Below are positions 44,101 through 52,471 of a stretch of DNA of 64,000 nucleotides, piece after piece. The DNA is taken from contig NZ_BAABJI010000002.1 of NCBI RefSeq assembly GCF_039543225.1, forward strand, positions 930,001 to 994,000, read 5' to 3'. Each line of letters begins with the position of its first letter. The first letter of the stretch is position 1. The DNA is from Mucilaginibacter defluvii. GTDB taxonomy: Bacteria; Bacteroidota; Bacteroidia; Sphingobacteriales; Sphingobacteriaceae. The notes below the pieces were generated by a model. The model saw only the letters and a program-made list of their open reading frames with translations. It made no database searches and was not told the origin of the DNA. The position numbers and the translations under genes were made by a program.

Positions 44101-45930
44101 AGAAACATTATTCCAACGGTCAATGGCAACCACAGCGAAATAATACTTGGTTAAAGGTGATAATTTTTCGAACGTGTATTCTTTTAATGTTCCTGCAGCT
44201 TCCCAGTTGCGTAATACAATATACCGCGACTTGCTTAGTGTTGCTGAAGTGATCGGCTTAGTATCGTAATATAAGCGTAACGTAGCTGGATAATTATCGT
44301 CACGATCGACCGGCACTTTAAAGCTAACGCTTATAGCATCCTGCGTAGCGGAAGTGACTGCGAGATCATTTACCCTTTCTGGTCTTGCAAGATTATTTGT
44401 TTTCAAGGCCAGTTCGGCATCAGCATAACCGGCGCCCAGGTTACCCACGTCATCAGGGTTAGCTTCATAAACATTTTTCACACCGGTGAGAATATGCTGT
44501 TTGAGCTTTTCCGCGGTAAATCCCGGCCCGCCATATTTTGATACGACCAGTGCCGCTATACCGGCCACATGCGGGCAAGCCATTGATGTACCCTGGAAAT
44601 ATCCGTAACGATTGTTAGGTAGTAAACTTAAAATGCCATCCTCATTGCCGGTTGTTTGCTCACCGCCCGGAGCAGATATATCTACCCAGTTGCCGTAATT
44701 AGAAAAATAGGTACGTACGTTGTTTTTGTTGAGTGCGGAAACAGCAATAACCTCGTCATAATAGCCTGGGTACCATTGTCCGTCAGCGCCGCTATTGCCT
44801 GATGCAAATAGTACCAAACCACCCCGCATAGGGCTGCCGGGATAGCGCCCGGCTTCGGCAACGAAGTATTTAATCGCTTCATGAATTATCTGTTCATCAA
44901 CACCTGGCGCATTGTAACCCCAACTGTTTTGGGATATTACCGCGCCATTATTTGCAGCGTATATGTAAGACAGAGCAATGCTCTCAGGTGAGGCCCCCCC
45001 CAATATCTTTAATGACATTATCCGCGCGCCATCGCCTTTACCTGTTCCGCCTGCCACTCCGGAGACACCAATGCCGTTGTTGTTTACCGCTGCTATGGTA
45101 CCCGCTACGTGCGTTGCGTGGTCGTCAGGGTCAATAGCACCACTTTCAGTTACATAATTATAACCGTTGATATCATCTACATAGCCATTTAAATCATCGT
45201 CAACCCCCGGCTTACCGTTGGCTTCGGCCATATTTATCCACAAATTGGCTCTAAGATCTTCATGCCTCACATCCATGCCCACATCATGTACCGCTACTAT
45301 TACATTGGCCGATCCCTTCGTTATCTCCCAGGCTTTAACCAGATTAATGTCTGCACCCGGTGTACCGCCGTTCTGTCCGGTATTGTTATAATGCCATTGT
45401 TGTGAAAAATATGGATCATTTGGAAAATTTGCGGCAACTGAAGATCTGTTCAGCGGCGTCACCACTTTTGTACTGCCCGGCAGATAGCCATCATTTAGCT
45501 TCTTCTCGTAAACAGGCTGTGCTACGGTGATTTCTGAAAGTTTACTGAATGCAGTTATGGCCTGCTTTACATCAACGTTTGGATCAAATGTCAATTTATA
45601 CCAAAGATGCAAACCATGCCTGCGCAATTGTTCTTCGTGCTTAGCATCGTATGGGAATACGCGCTGCATTGCTGTGGCCTTGTAACGCTGAGCCACCACG
45701 TCAAGGGCAGATACACCTGTAACGAGTTTACCGCTTTTAGCAGATATCGCACGTGATCCAACCTTAGATTCAATTTGCGGTGCTAATTTGATGTTTACGA
45801 CGCCACGCAAAACACCATTGCTAAAAATGGAAGCCTGGGCTTTTTGCTGTGCCTGTACGCTGAAGCAAGCGGCAGACATGATAGGCAGTACTAAAAGAAG
45901 TTTTAGTGATTGAAGTAAAAGTTTTTTCAA
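38149..45930 (-). CDS. Giant S8 subtilase with type IX secretion sorting domain
   Basis: 2593 residues. A signal peptide (ending about residue 27) is followed by a propeptide and an S8 catalytic domain with the triad Asp in VAVHDVGMD (about 216), His in DDHATHVAGT (about 271) and Ser in GTSMACPHVAG (about 447). Next come an FN3-like domain and a long series of beta-sandwich modules, two kinds of which occur twice (a SDGFNL-type and a FYGKKY/FFGRKV-type). Cadherin-like repeats (DPEKDKITY, DADSDPITY, DADGDTLRY) precede the C-terminal sorting domain (YPNPV...GLYFYSL...KLIKQ). It is likely surface-bound or released, and its substrate is unknown. Confidence 0.93.
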   Translation of the reverse strand: MKKLLLQSLKLLLVLPIMSAACFSVQAQQKAQASIFSNGVLRGVVNIKLAPQIESKVGSRAISAKSGKLVTGVSALDVVAQRYKATAMQRVFPYDAKHEEQLRRHGLHLWYKLTFDPNVDVKQAITAFSKLSEITVAQPVYEKKLNDGYLPGSTKVVTPLNRSSVAANFPNDPYFSQQWHYNNTGQNGGTPGADINLVKAWEITKGSANVIVAVHDVGMDVRHEDLRANLWINMAEANGKPGVDDDLNGYVDDINGYNYVTESGAIDPDDHATHVAGTIAAVNNNGIGVSGVAGGTGKGDGARIMSLKILGGASPESIALSYIYAANNGAVISQNSWGYNAPGVDEQIIHEAIKYFVAEAGRYPGSPMRGGLVLFASGNSGADGQWYPGYYDEVIAVSALNKNNVRTYFSNYGNWVDISAPGGEQTTGNEDGILSLLPNNRYGYFQGTSMACPHVAGIAALVVSKYGGPGFTAEKLKQHILTGVKNVYEANPDDVGNLGAGYADAELALKTNNLARPERVNDLAVTSATQDAISVSFKVPVDRDDNYPATLRLYYDTKPITSATLSKSRYIVLRNWEAAGTLKEYTFEKLSPLTKYYFAVVAIDRWNNVSDLSNIIEASTTAGPVISVDKSSLAFNLDAKTGLNATNSFNIANAGAGNLLWNTIVRQRATEIDMARAKARTLKSTGSKANVKHRVGMVRATAVRTTIKPKLMAFEPIEMYYSDFPTNVIGDNDLSVPNSSATKFIVNSDQGFNLTHVRAYLNIKKADVPIVVEVFKGGVKPEPENLIYSQTTPSLAVQEYYTIRLDQQVNFNQNEEFWIVIHTPAGNQYPLGMGYLINETTPSGYFLMSFDTGASWTTLANAIAADGFAWNVMAQSLEPHNGEFITLDPSSGEIEGNPKALSPVNAHVDAANLVNGNYSNVIVINSNDPAKKEVRIPVDVKVTNRQPELNLPDIVEFGTVFIGKQKQVSVRLENKGYGNYSTASVNASDGQFTINDPGTIQARSQTDILLTFKPERVGTINASLTLTDDKGLKYQLSLFAVAAEPAQLKIEPAERSFDLAIGDTASAAFTITNTGKYPLKYVAPKFSKKVLDEVDPKKVSTYGYSFKVTGEGYNWTEISTDGKDITETFKPINSYYYAVDLGFSINFFGRKVDKLFITRRGALTCDNFADLSNSSTPDIKADYMPNGYISASYIPYDFNKGGHVYYKREPGKLIVEYKNVYSNYFNEATKPATFQIIVFDTGNIQYLYDQVDETGLTDYFVAVEGFDREDALLIQNLSTTVNISNKTVVNIVSPGAEMVTAFSSPDGIIAPGASKPVTLKLNTDSLTEGSHTQNITLFTNDPQRQSAYLTVKVNAKGGTTALALDQTQIDFGKLQQGSTGERTVVLSNTGTAQLKIESVSLGNRHFTFSGEKSFVVKAKSKVFIDLRIDSTKAVGVYNDVLTIKPANAKLLTVKIKAQVIPSPAISVEIKPIAETLAAGESKERQLTIDNSAGKASLEVIPTAAHWLSLYDKKDTKSAPAYSWTDSRSADGPKFEWIDLIKQGTRIDYSGNSPETSKAIELPFEFEYYGKKYKKVYIGLWAGAISFTDTIPEASRFGPSELPSAEAPNTYLAPCFTRGGIDVTAPKASSGIFYKYFDDKVVISYENFISSSAFAGGNISFQIILYKNGTFKFQYNGVGDEWGVEFWIRSPLVGIENHDGTSGVLVARDKEFIINKLAVAFQPSYKLSIPAGQSKVYDLKFDATTLSAGEYNTNLTLQNNTPSNANVIIPVSLSVSGAPLVVIPDTINVGTVMISAENRTTYTYFDIVNSGNAPFIINSMAFNNSASLSLESGKEVQSNFGLDTIWTPVNDVLPNEQLTVTTNETALFRLVVDGTKPIVFNNTLTIAGNAQIKPIRILGTVAYPPVMSVYEKSIIARANTATDVVNKSFTIDNTKGQSELTYDLSIKYERQDEQPTGDLEIGGLAKSRKRAAVASKVIRKPITRNNTYSRLTNPVVNAASNVLEYDNATHTDGFLGMGVGTAFWTATAFVAGSDGFNLSKVQTYMMLENTPSAAVNVEIWAGEDITTARRIHTQRFQIQRSVPDKGSFETFSLSDVKKIYPNEKFFVLINYPLGVQFPQGVTELTESLPGTFFFFDELNWMWVDLASQDGLNKTAFMVKAIADDNSNNGWVNIASPLKGTVANGTKKTVDIKFTAANTQNPENRAQVIVNGNDPVKNRDAVALTFQLNQPPAFVKVPQGNQVSIKESRDTTVILQATDPEKDKITYSVANAPAWITFQSADSTVRINLKPGYADAGSYSLTVNATDAYQHVTGYKLNIEVVNNNRPPVAAIDQQLTLRTGIVYRAKQAPWFSDADSDPITYKFIVANSQLLQVSAVGDEFIFNPLRAGTTTLKLIGDDGQGGVDTLTVNAVIRNNNSPVIVTQPGSLVINIADGLKRINLGQYFTDADGDTLRYTSAINDSTVARLAVERNELTITPLKVGDASVMIITDDGAGGTASAPLLLKVVTGNNQNLRAYPNPVATSTTIEYLLPKSGSVLLRVFDVSGKVVRTLVKENQNIGNYKIEFNMSGMTPGLYFYSLSFNNEDSITQKLIKQ

Positions 45931-46143
45931 AGACGTAAAGTTTGGAGTCAGTTAATAGATTGCTAATCTAAGCTATGCTCGCTCGAATGCCCATTACAGG
46001 CACCCTTACACAACTACATCAGTGGCTAAAAACATCATAGGAATACTTCATCACTAATACATCACAACAAATACAATTTATTGGATATCAAGTATATGAT
46101 ATATATCAGATCCATATACCTAAAACAACTACCCCGAGTCTAA

Positions 46144-49005
46144 TCAAATGGTCATCATAAACTCTATAAGATTCTGGTCACTGTTTAATTTAAGTCTTTT
46201 CCGTAAACGATAACGCTTTATTTCAACACCCCTTGGACTGATCTGAAGAAGTGGCGCTATTTCTTTTGTGCTCAGATTCATCTTGAGATAAGCAGCCAGT
46301 TTAAGGTCCTGCGGTGCAAGATCGGGATATGCCTGTAGTAGCCGATTAAAAAAGCTGTTATGCACCCGCTCGAAGCTCTCGTCGAATAACTGCATATCTT
46401 TGTCTTTACTGGTATGGGTATTGATCATCTTGATCACCCGATTGATTTTGTCAGTTGGAACGCTGCCCCCTGATTCCTCTTTCATATTGTTCAAGGAAGT
46501 TTTTATCCTGTTTAAAAATTCATTCTTTTTAACAAGGTTAAGAGATGAATTGGCCAGGTGCCTGCTGTTCATTTCTACCTGCTGCGCCAGCTTTTGCTGT
46601 TCAACCTGCATCAAAAGATGTTCATGATTTATTCGCTCCTGACGCATACGGCGTTCCGCATCAATTTCAAATTGTTTTTTCTGCTCTGCCAGTTTCTTCC
46701 GATGAGTTCGATACAGGAATATGCCTAGAGACAGAAAAACAACCACATAATATATCTTGGCCCAAAAAGTGAGATACCAGGGCGGCAAAATCTCAAATTC
46801 AAAGGACGTAATCTGCCGGTTTAAATCGCTCCTTACCTGAAAGGTATATTTGCCTGATGAGAGGTTATCAAATTGCTTCTTAAAATCCGGTGACCAAGTG
46901 CTCCAGTCTTTGTATTCTGGCGTTCCCACAACGCGATAACTATATAATTTTTGAGAGTCAAACAAAGGCATCCCCCAGGATACCGAAATGCTGTTTTGAT
47001 TATAAGCAAGTCGCGGACGGACGGCCGTATCATACTTACCTATGGGCTCATAGATGCTGTTTTGCAGTACGTTTATTTCGTTTATTAAAGGTGCAGTTTC
47101 ACTGTTGGCCTTAGCAACCATATTATCATCAAAAAGACTGAAACCATCTTCTGTACAAAAGAGATAAGTAGTTATATATCTTCGGATATGCTCATAATCG
47201 TTCAACAGGTAAAAGTTTCGCTGCTTGAACCTTTCAAACTCCGTTTTACCATTCTTAAGCCACTTCACACGGGCGATAGAATTATCATCCATAATCATCC
47301 ACCACTCGGGCTGGAACGTTGATATAATTCGCTTTGCGTAAAAATACGGCCCTAATATTTTTTTTAGCGCCACATCAGGTACGAAGCGGTCATTCCGGAC
47401 GAGCTTGTATATACCGCTGCTATTTGAGACACGGACATCGTTGTTGTATTTGAAAATATTGAGCTTACCTGTTTTTGGAAGTCCTGAATCAGCATTGAAT
47501 TGCTTGGTTTTGATAATGGACCGCTTATCAGCGCTAAGGGTAATCTTATAGATGCCGTGATACAGGTGCTTCATCCAGATATTGCCCTGTTTATCGAAGT
47601 CCAGGTCACGGGCAGGTAACCACTCATTTGAATGAAGTTTTGCATGTATCCTCCACTTACCTTGCTGCTTTTTGTATATTACGAGGCCATAATATGACCC
47701 TTGTATAAAATAGTCTGGATTCTGATTAAATCTTTTAATAACCCACGCTACGCCAACATCGGAGATTTTTCTAAGTGTGTTGTCTTTAACCTCGTACATA
47801 CCGGTTGTAGAACTGAACAACAATGCTTCGTCAAATATTTCCAAACTCGTGACTGGATCGGCAATACCGTGTACTCGTACCAAAGTACCCGTACGATCTG
47901 TCAAAGTCTTCGAAAAAAGGCCGTGGGATGTGGCAAGATAAATTGCTCCGTGGTAAACACCAGCACTATAAACGACTCCCATCTGGCCATCCCTGTCCTT
48001 AAATTGCGTGAAAGGTGACTGGAGCAAAACATTACTTATACCCCCCTCCAGTCCAATCCATAAATCCGAATGTTGATCTGAAAATAACGATAATGCTGTA
48101 TTACTTGCTAAACCTGTATTTAGATTGAGCTTATGAATTATTCGCCCAAATCCATCCGTGATAATAACGCCTTTACTAAATGTGCTGAATGCAAACTTAT
48201 TTTCATCTATGCGCAGCGCTTTTGTAACACCATTGTCTCTGAGAAATGATTCTGCTTCAGACTCGAATGCCTTAAATTGCTTGTGATTGTAAATAAAAGT
48301 ATTGCCGCCGGATGTAATTGCAAGGAGCTGATCAAACGCATAAGGTATAAGTTCTGCTATTTGTCCGCCGTTAAGAGAAATACTTCCGGCAACGAGTGCT
48401 AATATATTATTTTTATATTCGTATAGTCCTTCGTCAGACAGAATGAAGACCTTTCCGTTAATGACTTTTACGTTAGTAAATGAATGTCCGGTGCTGAGTA
48501 CTTTGATGGCTCCTTTCTTGGAATAGTAAATAGTTGTAAGTGATTGGAAAATGATTTCTTCATTTCCAATTACAGCGATGTTCCAGATTTCTTCCTGTTT
48601 AAACTTGGAATAGCTAATATTATCTCCATAAGAATGATAACTGAGCTTTCCATAACGTGGCTTTTCCCAGTAACCAATCTCGGCATAGCCACCTGTATAA
48701 ATGCGACCTTCGTTATCGGTTGCAACTGTGCGGATCACCTGTTTCATGGGTAATTCATAAAGCTGCCATTCACTGCCATTATAAGCAAGCAGTCCCTTTG
48801 AATTAGCAAAATACATAATACCGTCAGGAGCCTGTGCGATGGACCAATTTTGATTGTAGGCGTTATAATCAGCACGGCTATAATGCTGTATCTTGGGCAT
48901 TGCCATATATTGTACGCTCTGTGCGTAAATAAGAGTCTTCCCGAAAATTATTAACGCCAAAAACAACCATACGGGGCGTACGGTGACGATTTTTAATAAA
49001 GCCAC
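46144..49005 (-). CDS. Y_Y_Y / LuxR-type membrane-spanning regulator
   Basis: 953 residues. A signal-anchor is followed by a large beta-propeller (repeated DNEGRIYTGGYAEIG-like blades), a triple-tyrosine (Y_Y_Y) domain at about 690-750 (LYSYRVVG...LSSGKYTFQVRS), one transmembrane helix (YYVVVFLSLGIFLYR) and a cytoplasmic coiled coil. The C-terminal helix-turn-helix (LKLAAYLKMNLSTKEIAPLLQISPRGVEIKRYRLRKRLKL in outline) is LuxR/GerE-like. It lacks kinase and receiver domains, so it is a one-component regulator that senses outside and binds DNA inside. It lies upstream of the subtilase-PorV pair in the same direction and may control it (inference). Confidence 0.9.
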   Translation of the reverse strand: MALLKIVTVRPVWLFLALIIFGKTLIYAQSVQYMAMPKIQHYSRADYNAYNQNWSIAQAPDGIMYFANSKGLLAYNGSEWQLYELPMKQVIRTVATDNEGRIYTGGYAEIGYWEKPRYGKLSYHSYGDNISYSKFKQEEIWNIAVIGNEEIIFQSLTTIYYSKKGAIKVLSTGHSFTNVKVINGKVFILSDEGLYEYKNNILALVAGSISLNGGQIAELIPYAFDQLLAITSGGNTFIYNHKQFKAFESEAESFLRDNGVTKALRIDENKFAFSTFSKGVIITDGFGRIIHKLNLNTGLASNTALSLFSDQHSDLWIGLEGGISNVLLQSPFTQFKDRDGQMGVVYSAGVYHGAIYLATSHGLFSKTLTDRTGTLVRVHGIADPVTSLEIFDEALLFSSTTGMYEVKDNTLRKISDVGVAWVIKRFNQNPDYFIQGSYYGLVIYKKQQGKWRIHAKLHSNEWLPARDLDFDKQGNIWMKHLYHGIYKITLSADKRSIIKTKQFNADSGLPKTGKLNIFKYNNDVRVSNSSGIYKLVRNDRFVPDVALKKILGPYFYAKRIISTFQPEWWMIMDDNSIARVKWLKNGKTEFERFKQRNFYLLNDYEHIRRYITTYLFCTEDGFSLFDDNMVAKANSETAPLINEINVLQNSIYEPIGKYDTAVRPRLAYNQNSISVSWGMPLFDSQKLYSYRVVGTPEYKDWSTWSPDFKKQFDNLSSGKYTFQVRSDLNRQITSFEFEILPPWYLTFWAKIYYVVVFLSLGIFLYRTHRKKLAEQKKQFEIDAERRMRQERINHEHLLMQVEQQKLAQQVEMNSRHLANSSLNLVKKNEFLNRIKTSLNNMKEESGGSVPTDKINRVIKMINTHTSKDKDMQLFDESFERVHNSFFNRLLQAYPDLAPQDLKLAAYLKMNLSTKEIAPLLQISPRGVEIKRYRLRKRLKLNSDQNLIEFMMTI

Positions 49006-49266
49006 AAACAGTAAATTTTTTTCAAAAATTATTTATTTGAAATCTACACGTAATCTCAAGTCGATTCATTCAAATTGCCATCTTAATACACTACGAAACT
49101 TCCAAGTTCAACGCTACAATGCAATTTATCTCTATAGTGCACGAAAAATCAATATAAAGATTTTTCTAATTATTAATCTACTATCTCAACCCCTAAATAA
49201 TGCCGAAAATAGACAACATCACTTAACTATAACCGAGTATACTTGTGTCAAAGTAATAAACATGCA

Positions 49267-49626
49267 CTACTTAACAACCGGATCCCAGGTACATCTGTCC
49301 TTTGGATCAGCTATCTGGTTACCCCAATCGAACATCGCTTTAAGTACCGGGATAAGGGATTTGCCTAGTTCACTTAATTCATATTCTACTCTTGGCGGCT
49401 TTTCCATATAACTATGACGAATGATCAGCTTATCTTCTTCCATTTCCTTCAGCTGTTGACTGAGTATCTTGCGGGATATATCCGGCATCTGCACACTTAA
49501 TTTACCGAATCGCACCTTCCCGCCGTTTAGCAACCGGATCAAAATGATCGGTTTCCATTTGTTCCCGATATAACCTACCGTACGTACTACAGCACAGTTC
49601 TCGGGGTTTTGCAGCATTTTTCTCAT
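49267..49626 (-). CDS. HxlR family transcriptional regulator
   Basis: 119 residues of winged-helix HxlR type: VGYIGNKWKPIILIRLLNGGKVRFGKL, ISRKILSQQLKEMEEDKLI and the wing PPRVEYELSELGKSL. The N-terminal Cys (about residue 11, in NPENCAVV) is at the place of the redox-sensing Cys of YodB/HypR-like members that respond to quinones, diamide or aldehydes. It is divergent from an SDR gene, with repeated GTTACCA boxes between them, the expected layout for a repressor of its neighbour. Confidence 0.93.
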   Translation of the reverse strand: MRKMLQNPENCAVVRTVGYIGNKWKPIILIRLLNGGKVRFGKLSVQMPDISRKILSQQLKEMEEDKLIIRHSYMEKPPRVEYELSELGKSLIPVLKAMFDWGNQIADPKDRCTWDPVVK

Positions 49627-49631
49627 CTGTT

Positions 49632-49681
49632 AGTTACCAGTATGTTACCACTTATTGCCTTTAGTTACCAGCTTGTAACCA
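49632..49681. promoter_or_regulatory. Repeated operator between hxlR-type gene and SDR
   Basis: Two 19-base copies of AGTTACCAGYWTGTWACCA start at 49632 and 49663, 31 bases apart (three helical turns). Within each, the half-sites are 11 bases apart. They lie upstream of a likely SDR promoter (TCTG, 19 bases, TTTCTTTG ending near 49732). Binding by the adjacent HxlR regulator is inferred. Confidence 0.65.
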
Positions 49682-49754
49682 CCAATTACGGACATTTCTT
49701 CTGTTGCCAGTAATTGCTTTAGTTTCTTTGCGAAACAAAAGTAATTATATTAAG

Positions 49755-50552
49755 ATGAGTAACCGACAAAATTGGAGCAAAGACCTGGAAGGTAAGATAG
49801 CGTTAGTAACAGGCGGAACAAAGGGCATCGGAAAAGCGATTGCCGACCGTTTACATGCGGCTGGCGCAACCGTAATTGTAACGGCACGTAACGAGCCTGA
49901 ACAAGTCAACAAGCCATATCAATTCATTGGTGCAGACCTTGCGAACCATGAGGATTTGGAAAGAGTAGCAGCAGCTATTATTAAGCAATATGGCGGGGTA
50001 GATATCCTGATTAATAATATGGGTGCGAACATTTTCCCAGGTGGTGGCTTTAGTACCCTCAATGATGAACACTGGTATCAGGCATTAGAGATTAACCTGC
50101 TTTCTTCTGTCCGTTTAGACAGGGTCCTGTTACCCGCAATGCTTGAGCGAAATAGTGGTGTGATCATTCATATTTCTTCCACCAGCGGCCAATTTCCCAT
50201 CTGGGAATCTACCATGGCCTATAGTGCTGCTAAAACAGCTTTGAATTCTTACAGTAAGTCATTAGCTACTGAAGTTGGGCAAAAAGGAGTTAGAGTAGTA
50301 ACCGTTTCACCGGGACTCACAAAAACAGAGGCAATGTCAGCGTTCTTGAATGATCTTGCAAAACAGGCCGGAATAACATTCGAGGAAATGACCCAGAAGC
50401 TTTTTGACCGGGTTGGTGGTGTTCCGCTCGGCAGAATGGCGGAGCCTGAAGAAACGGCTGAGTTGGTTCATTTCTTGGTATCACCGGGCGCTTCCTATAT
50501 CACCGGGGCAAATTATTTTATAGACGGCGGTAACTTTCCAACGGTCAGATAG
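49755..50552 (+). CDS. SDR family oxidoreductase
   Basis: 265 residues from the ATG at 49755; the longer frame runs into the operator region. Classical short-chain dehydrogenase: cofactor loop TGGTKGIGKA (about residue 18), NNMG in place of NNAG, Ser in HISSTSG, catalytic Tyr and Lys in YSAAK, and C-terminal GRMAEPEE...SYITGANYFIDGG. The basic residues after strand 2 (TARNEP) suggest NADPH. It is divergent from the HxlR regulator, which is probably its repressor. Substrate unknown. Confidence 0.93.
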   Translation: MSNRQNWSKDLEGKIALVTGGTKGIGKAIADRLHAAGATVIVTARNEPEQVNKPYQFIGADLANHEDLERVAAAIIKQYGGVDILINNMGANIFPGGGFSTLNDEHWYQALEINLLSSVRLDRVLLPAMLERNSGVIIHISSTSGQFPIWESTMAYSAAKTALNSYSKSLATEVGQKGVRVVTVSPGLTKTEAMSAFLNDLAKQAGITFEEMTQKLFDRVGGVPLGRMAEPEETAELVHFLVSPGASYITGANYFIDGGNFPTVR

Positions 50553-50558
50553 TTTTAA

Positions 50559-50604
50559 AATTAGCAGGTAGAGAGTCTACTGAATATCCTCATACCTGCT
50601 AATT
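50559..50604 (+). terminator. Inverted repeat after the first SDR
   Basis: AATTAGCAGGTA (50559-50570) is the exact complement of TACCTGCTAATT (50593-50604), followed by ACCTTTTC. The 22-base loop is long for a terminator. Confidence 0.6.
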
Positions 50605-50741
50605 ACCTTTTCAAAACTCTTGGGGTTTATACTAAATCCTGCGAATTCCTATCCACTCATATTTCTGTATTTCATTTTTATAACTTTTGGTTTGATTTAT
50701 GCAGTTGTTGAATACCTGTATAGATGAAATTTGTAATTGAA

Positions 50742-51443
50742 ATGAATTTTAAAGAAGCTAAAGTAATTGTGACCGGAGCAACAGGTGGAATAGGATACGA
50801 AATTGCCCGAACATTAAGAGATATAGGGGCTACCGTTATCGTAAGCGGCAGGAATGCTGCAAAAGTAAGATTTGCTGCTGACGAGTTTGGTGTTTACGGT
50901 TGTACAGCCGATGTAAGTAACGAGACTGCGATAACTGAACTGTTCAGCCTTGCTGTTGAACAAATGGGCTCGGCCAACGTGCTGATTAACAACGCTGGTA
51001 TCGGCATATTCGCAGCACTTACAGATACACCCGTTGCTGATTTTCAGGAGGTCTGGGAAATCAATGTGAAAGGCCTGTTCCTCGCTGGTAAAGAGGCAGC
51101 TAAATACTTTATACCTCAAAATTACGGTAATATCTTTAATATAGGCTCAACGGCATCATTGCGTGGCTATGCGAACGGATCGGCTTACGTAGCCAGTAAG
51201 TTCGCAGTCTCTGGCTTAACTGATTGCTGGCGGGCTGAGCTACGCTCGCACAACATCAGGGCAATGCAGATCAATCCAAGCGATGTAATCACTGATTTTG
51301 TTGCCAAAGCCAGAATGGAAATTAAAAATGAAGATCGTAAGCTAAAACCCGCTGATGTAGCGCAGATAGCCGCAGCTATGCTTTCAATGAATGATATTTG
51401 CTTCATTCCCGATGCGTCATTATGGGCAACAAATACTTGGTAA
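50742..51443 (+). CDS. SDR family oxidoreductase
   Basis: 233 residues from the ATG at 50742, which puts the cofactor loop TGATGGIGYE at the normal distance; an ATG at 50724 would add six residues. NNAG, the Ser in NIGSTAS and YVASK are in place, as is SGRN after strand 2, suggesting NADPH. The C-terminus is short and ends FIPDASLWATNTW. It is 15 bases upstream of an AraC regulator in the same direction, so the two are likely one unit. Confidence 0.92.
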   Translation: MNFKEAKVIVTGATGGIGYEIARTLRDIGATVIVSGRNAAKVRFAADEFGVYGCTADVSNETAITELFSLAVEQMGSANVLINNAGIGIFAALTDTPVADFQEVWEINVKGLFLAGKEAAKYFIPQNYGNIFNIGSTASLRGYANGSAYVASKFAVSGLTDCWRAELRSHNIRAMQINPSDVITDFVAKARMEIKNEDRKLKPADVAQIAAAMLSMNDICFIPDASLWATNTW

Positions 51444-51458
51444 AATAATACTTTAAAA

Positions 51459-52349
51459 ATGGGAACACTAACTGAACTTGGTCTGCAAAACCTCTGGATG
51501 CCAGATTACCTGCAACGGGAGATGGGGCAATTTAACATTTTTGCTATCAATAATACACCTGGCAATTTTACCAATTGCCAACCTTATAACCGTAAGGGCT
51601 TCTACAAGATCAGCCTCCTAACCGGCCACACCAAGCTTTATTACGCGGATAAGGACCTGGAATTCAAAGAAAGCGCTTTATTATTCTCTAATCCTTATAT
51701 TCCTTATTCCTGGGAATGTTTCAGTGAGGAACAGACAGGCTACTATTGTATTTTTACTGAGGCTTTCTTTGATGAACATTACCAGATCAAGGATTATCCG
51801 ATCTTTAAGCCCGGAAGCAATCCTTTATTCGAGCTAACGAGTGAACAGGTGAAGGATATCAGTGGAATATTTAAGCGGATGCAGGAGGAGATCGCAACTG
51901 ACTTCATCTACAAGTATGACGTGCTTAGAACTCTTACCCAGGAACTGATCTATAAGGCATTAAAAATGCAACCTGTTGAAAGCCGGCCGTTAACAGAGTC
52001 AAATGGAGCAGTACGGATAGCCGGGTTATTTACCGAGTTGCTAGAGCGTCAGTTCCCTATAGAATCCCCGAATCAACGGGTCAGGTTGAAATTCCCGGCC
52101 GATTATGCCGAGCATTTGTCCGTGCATATCAATCATCTCAACCGTTCACTGAAAAAAGTCACCGGGAAGACCACATCACAGCTGATCGCTGCCCGCCTGA
52201 TGCAGGAAGCAAGAATTTTGCTTCAACATACGGACTGGAATATATCAGAAGTAAGCTGGTGCCTTGGATTTGAGGAGTTACCTCATTTTATTAACTTCTT
52301 TAAAAAGAACGAAGTATTGACGCCGAAGCATTTCCGTAAGAATCACTAA
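51459..52349 (+). CDS. AraC family transcriptional regulator
   Basis: 296 residues. The N-terminal half is a cupin-like sensor domain (YKISLLTGHTKLYYADKDLEF). The C-terminal AraC domain is recognisable from VHINHLNRSLKKVTGKTTSQLIAARLMQEARILLQ in outline and the second helix-turn-helix WNISEVSWCLGFEELPHFINFFKK followed by PKHFRK. It is probably the activator of the SDR gene before it. The effector is unknown. Confidence 0.93.
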   Translation: MGTLTELGLQNLWMPDYLQREMGQFNIFAINNTPGNFTNCQPYNRKGFYKISLLTGHTKLYYADKDLEFKESALLFSNPYIPYSWECFSEEQTGYYCIFTEAFFDEHYQIKDYPIFKPGSNPLFELTSEQVKDISGIFKRMQEEIATDFIYKYDVLRTLTQELIYKALKMQPVESRPLTESNGAVRIAGLFTELLERQFPIESPNQRVRLKFPADYAEHLSVHINHLNRSLKKVTGKTTSQLIAARLMQEARILLQHTDWNISEVSWCLGFEELPHFINFFKKNEVLTPKHFRKNH

Positions 52350-52354
52350 GCTTG

Positions 52355-52392
52355 AAAGCCCCCACGTATAAGCCGATCTTGGGGGCTTTGCT
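52355..52392 (+). terminator. Terminator after the AraC gene
   Basis: AAAGCCCCCA (52355-52364) pairs with TGGGGGCTTT (52380-52389) around a 15-base loop, then GCTTTT. Confidence 0.8.
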
Positions 52393-52471
52393 TTTATGTA
52401 GTCAAATTCGCAACACAAATTATACGTTAAGAATCTACGCCGGTGCAAACGGTATTAAAAAATGTAGAACG

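Noticed and set aside
38149-45930. Tandem DNA repeats or an assembly duplication inside the giant subtilase
   Set aside because: The repeated modules are similar only at protein level and clearly diverged in DNA, so they are ancient domain duplications, not artefacts.
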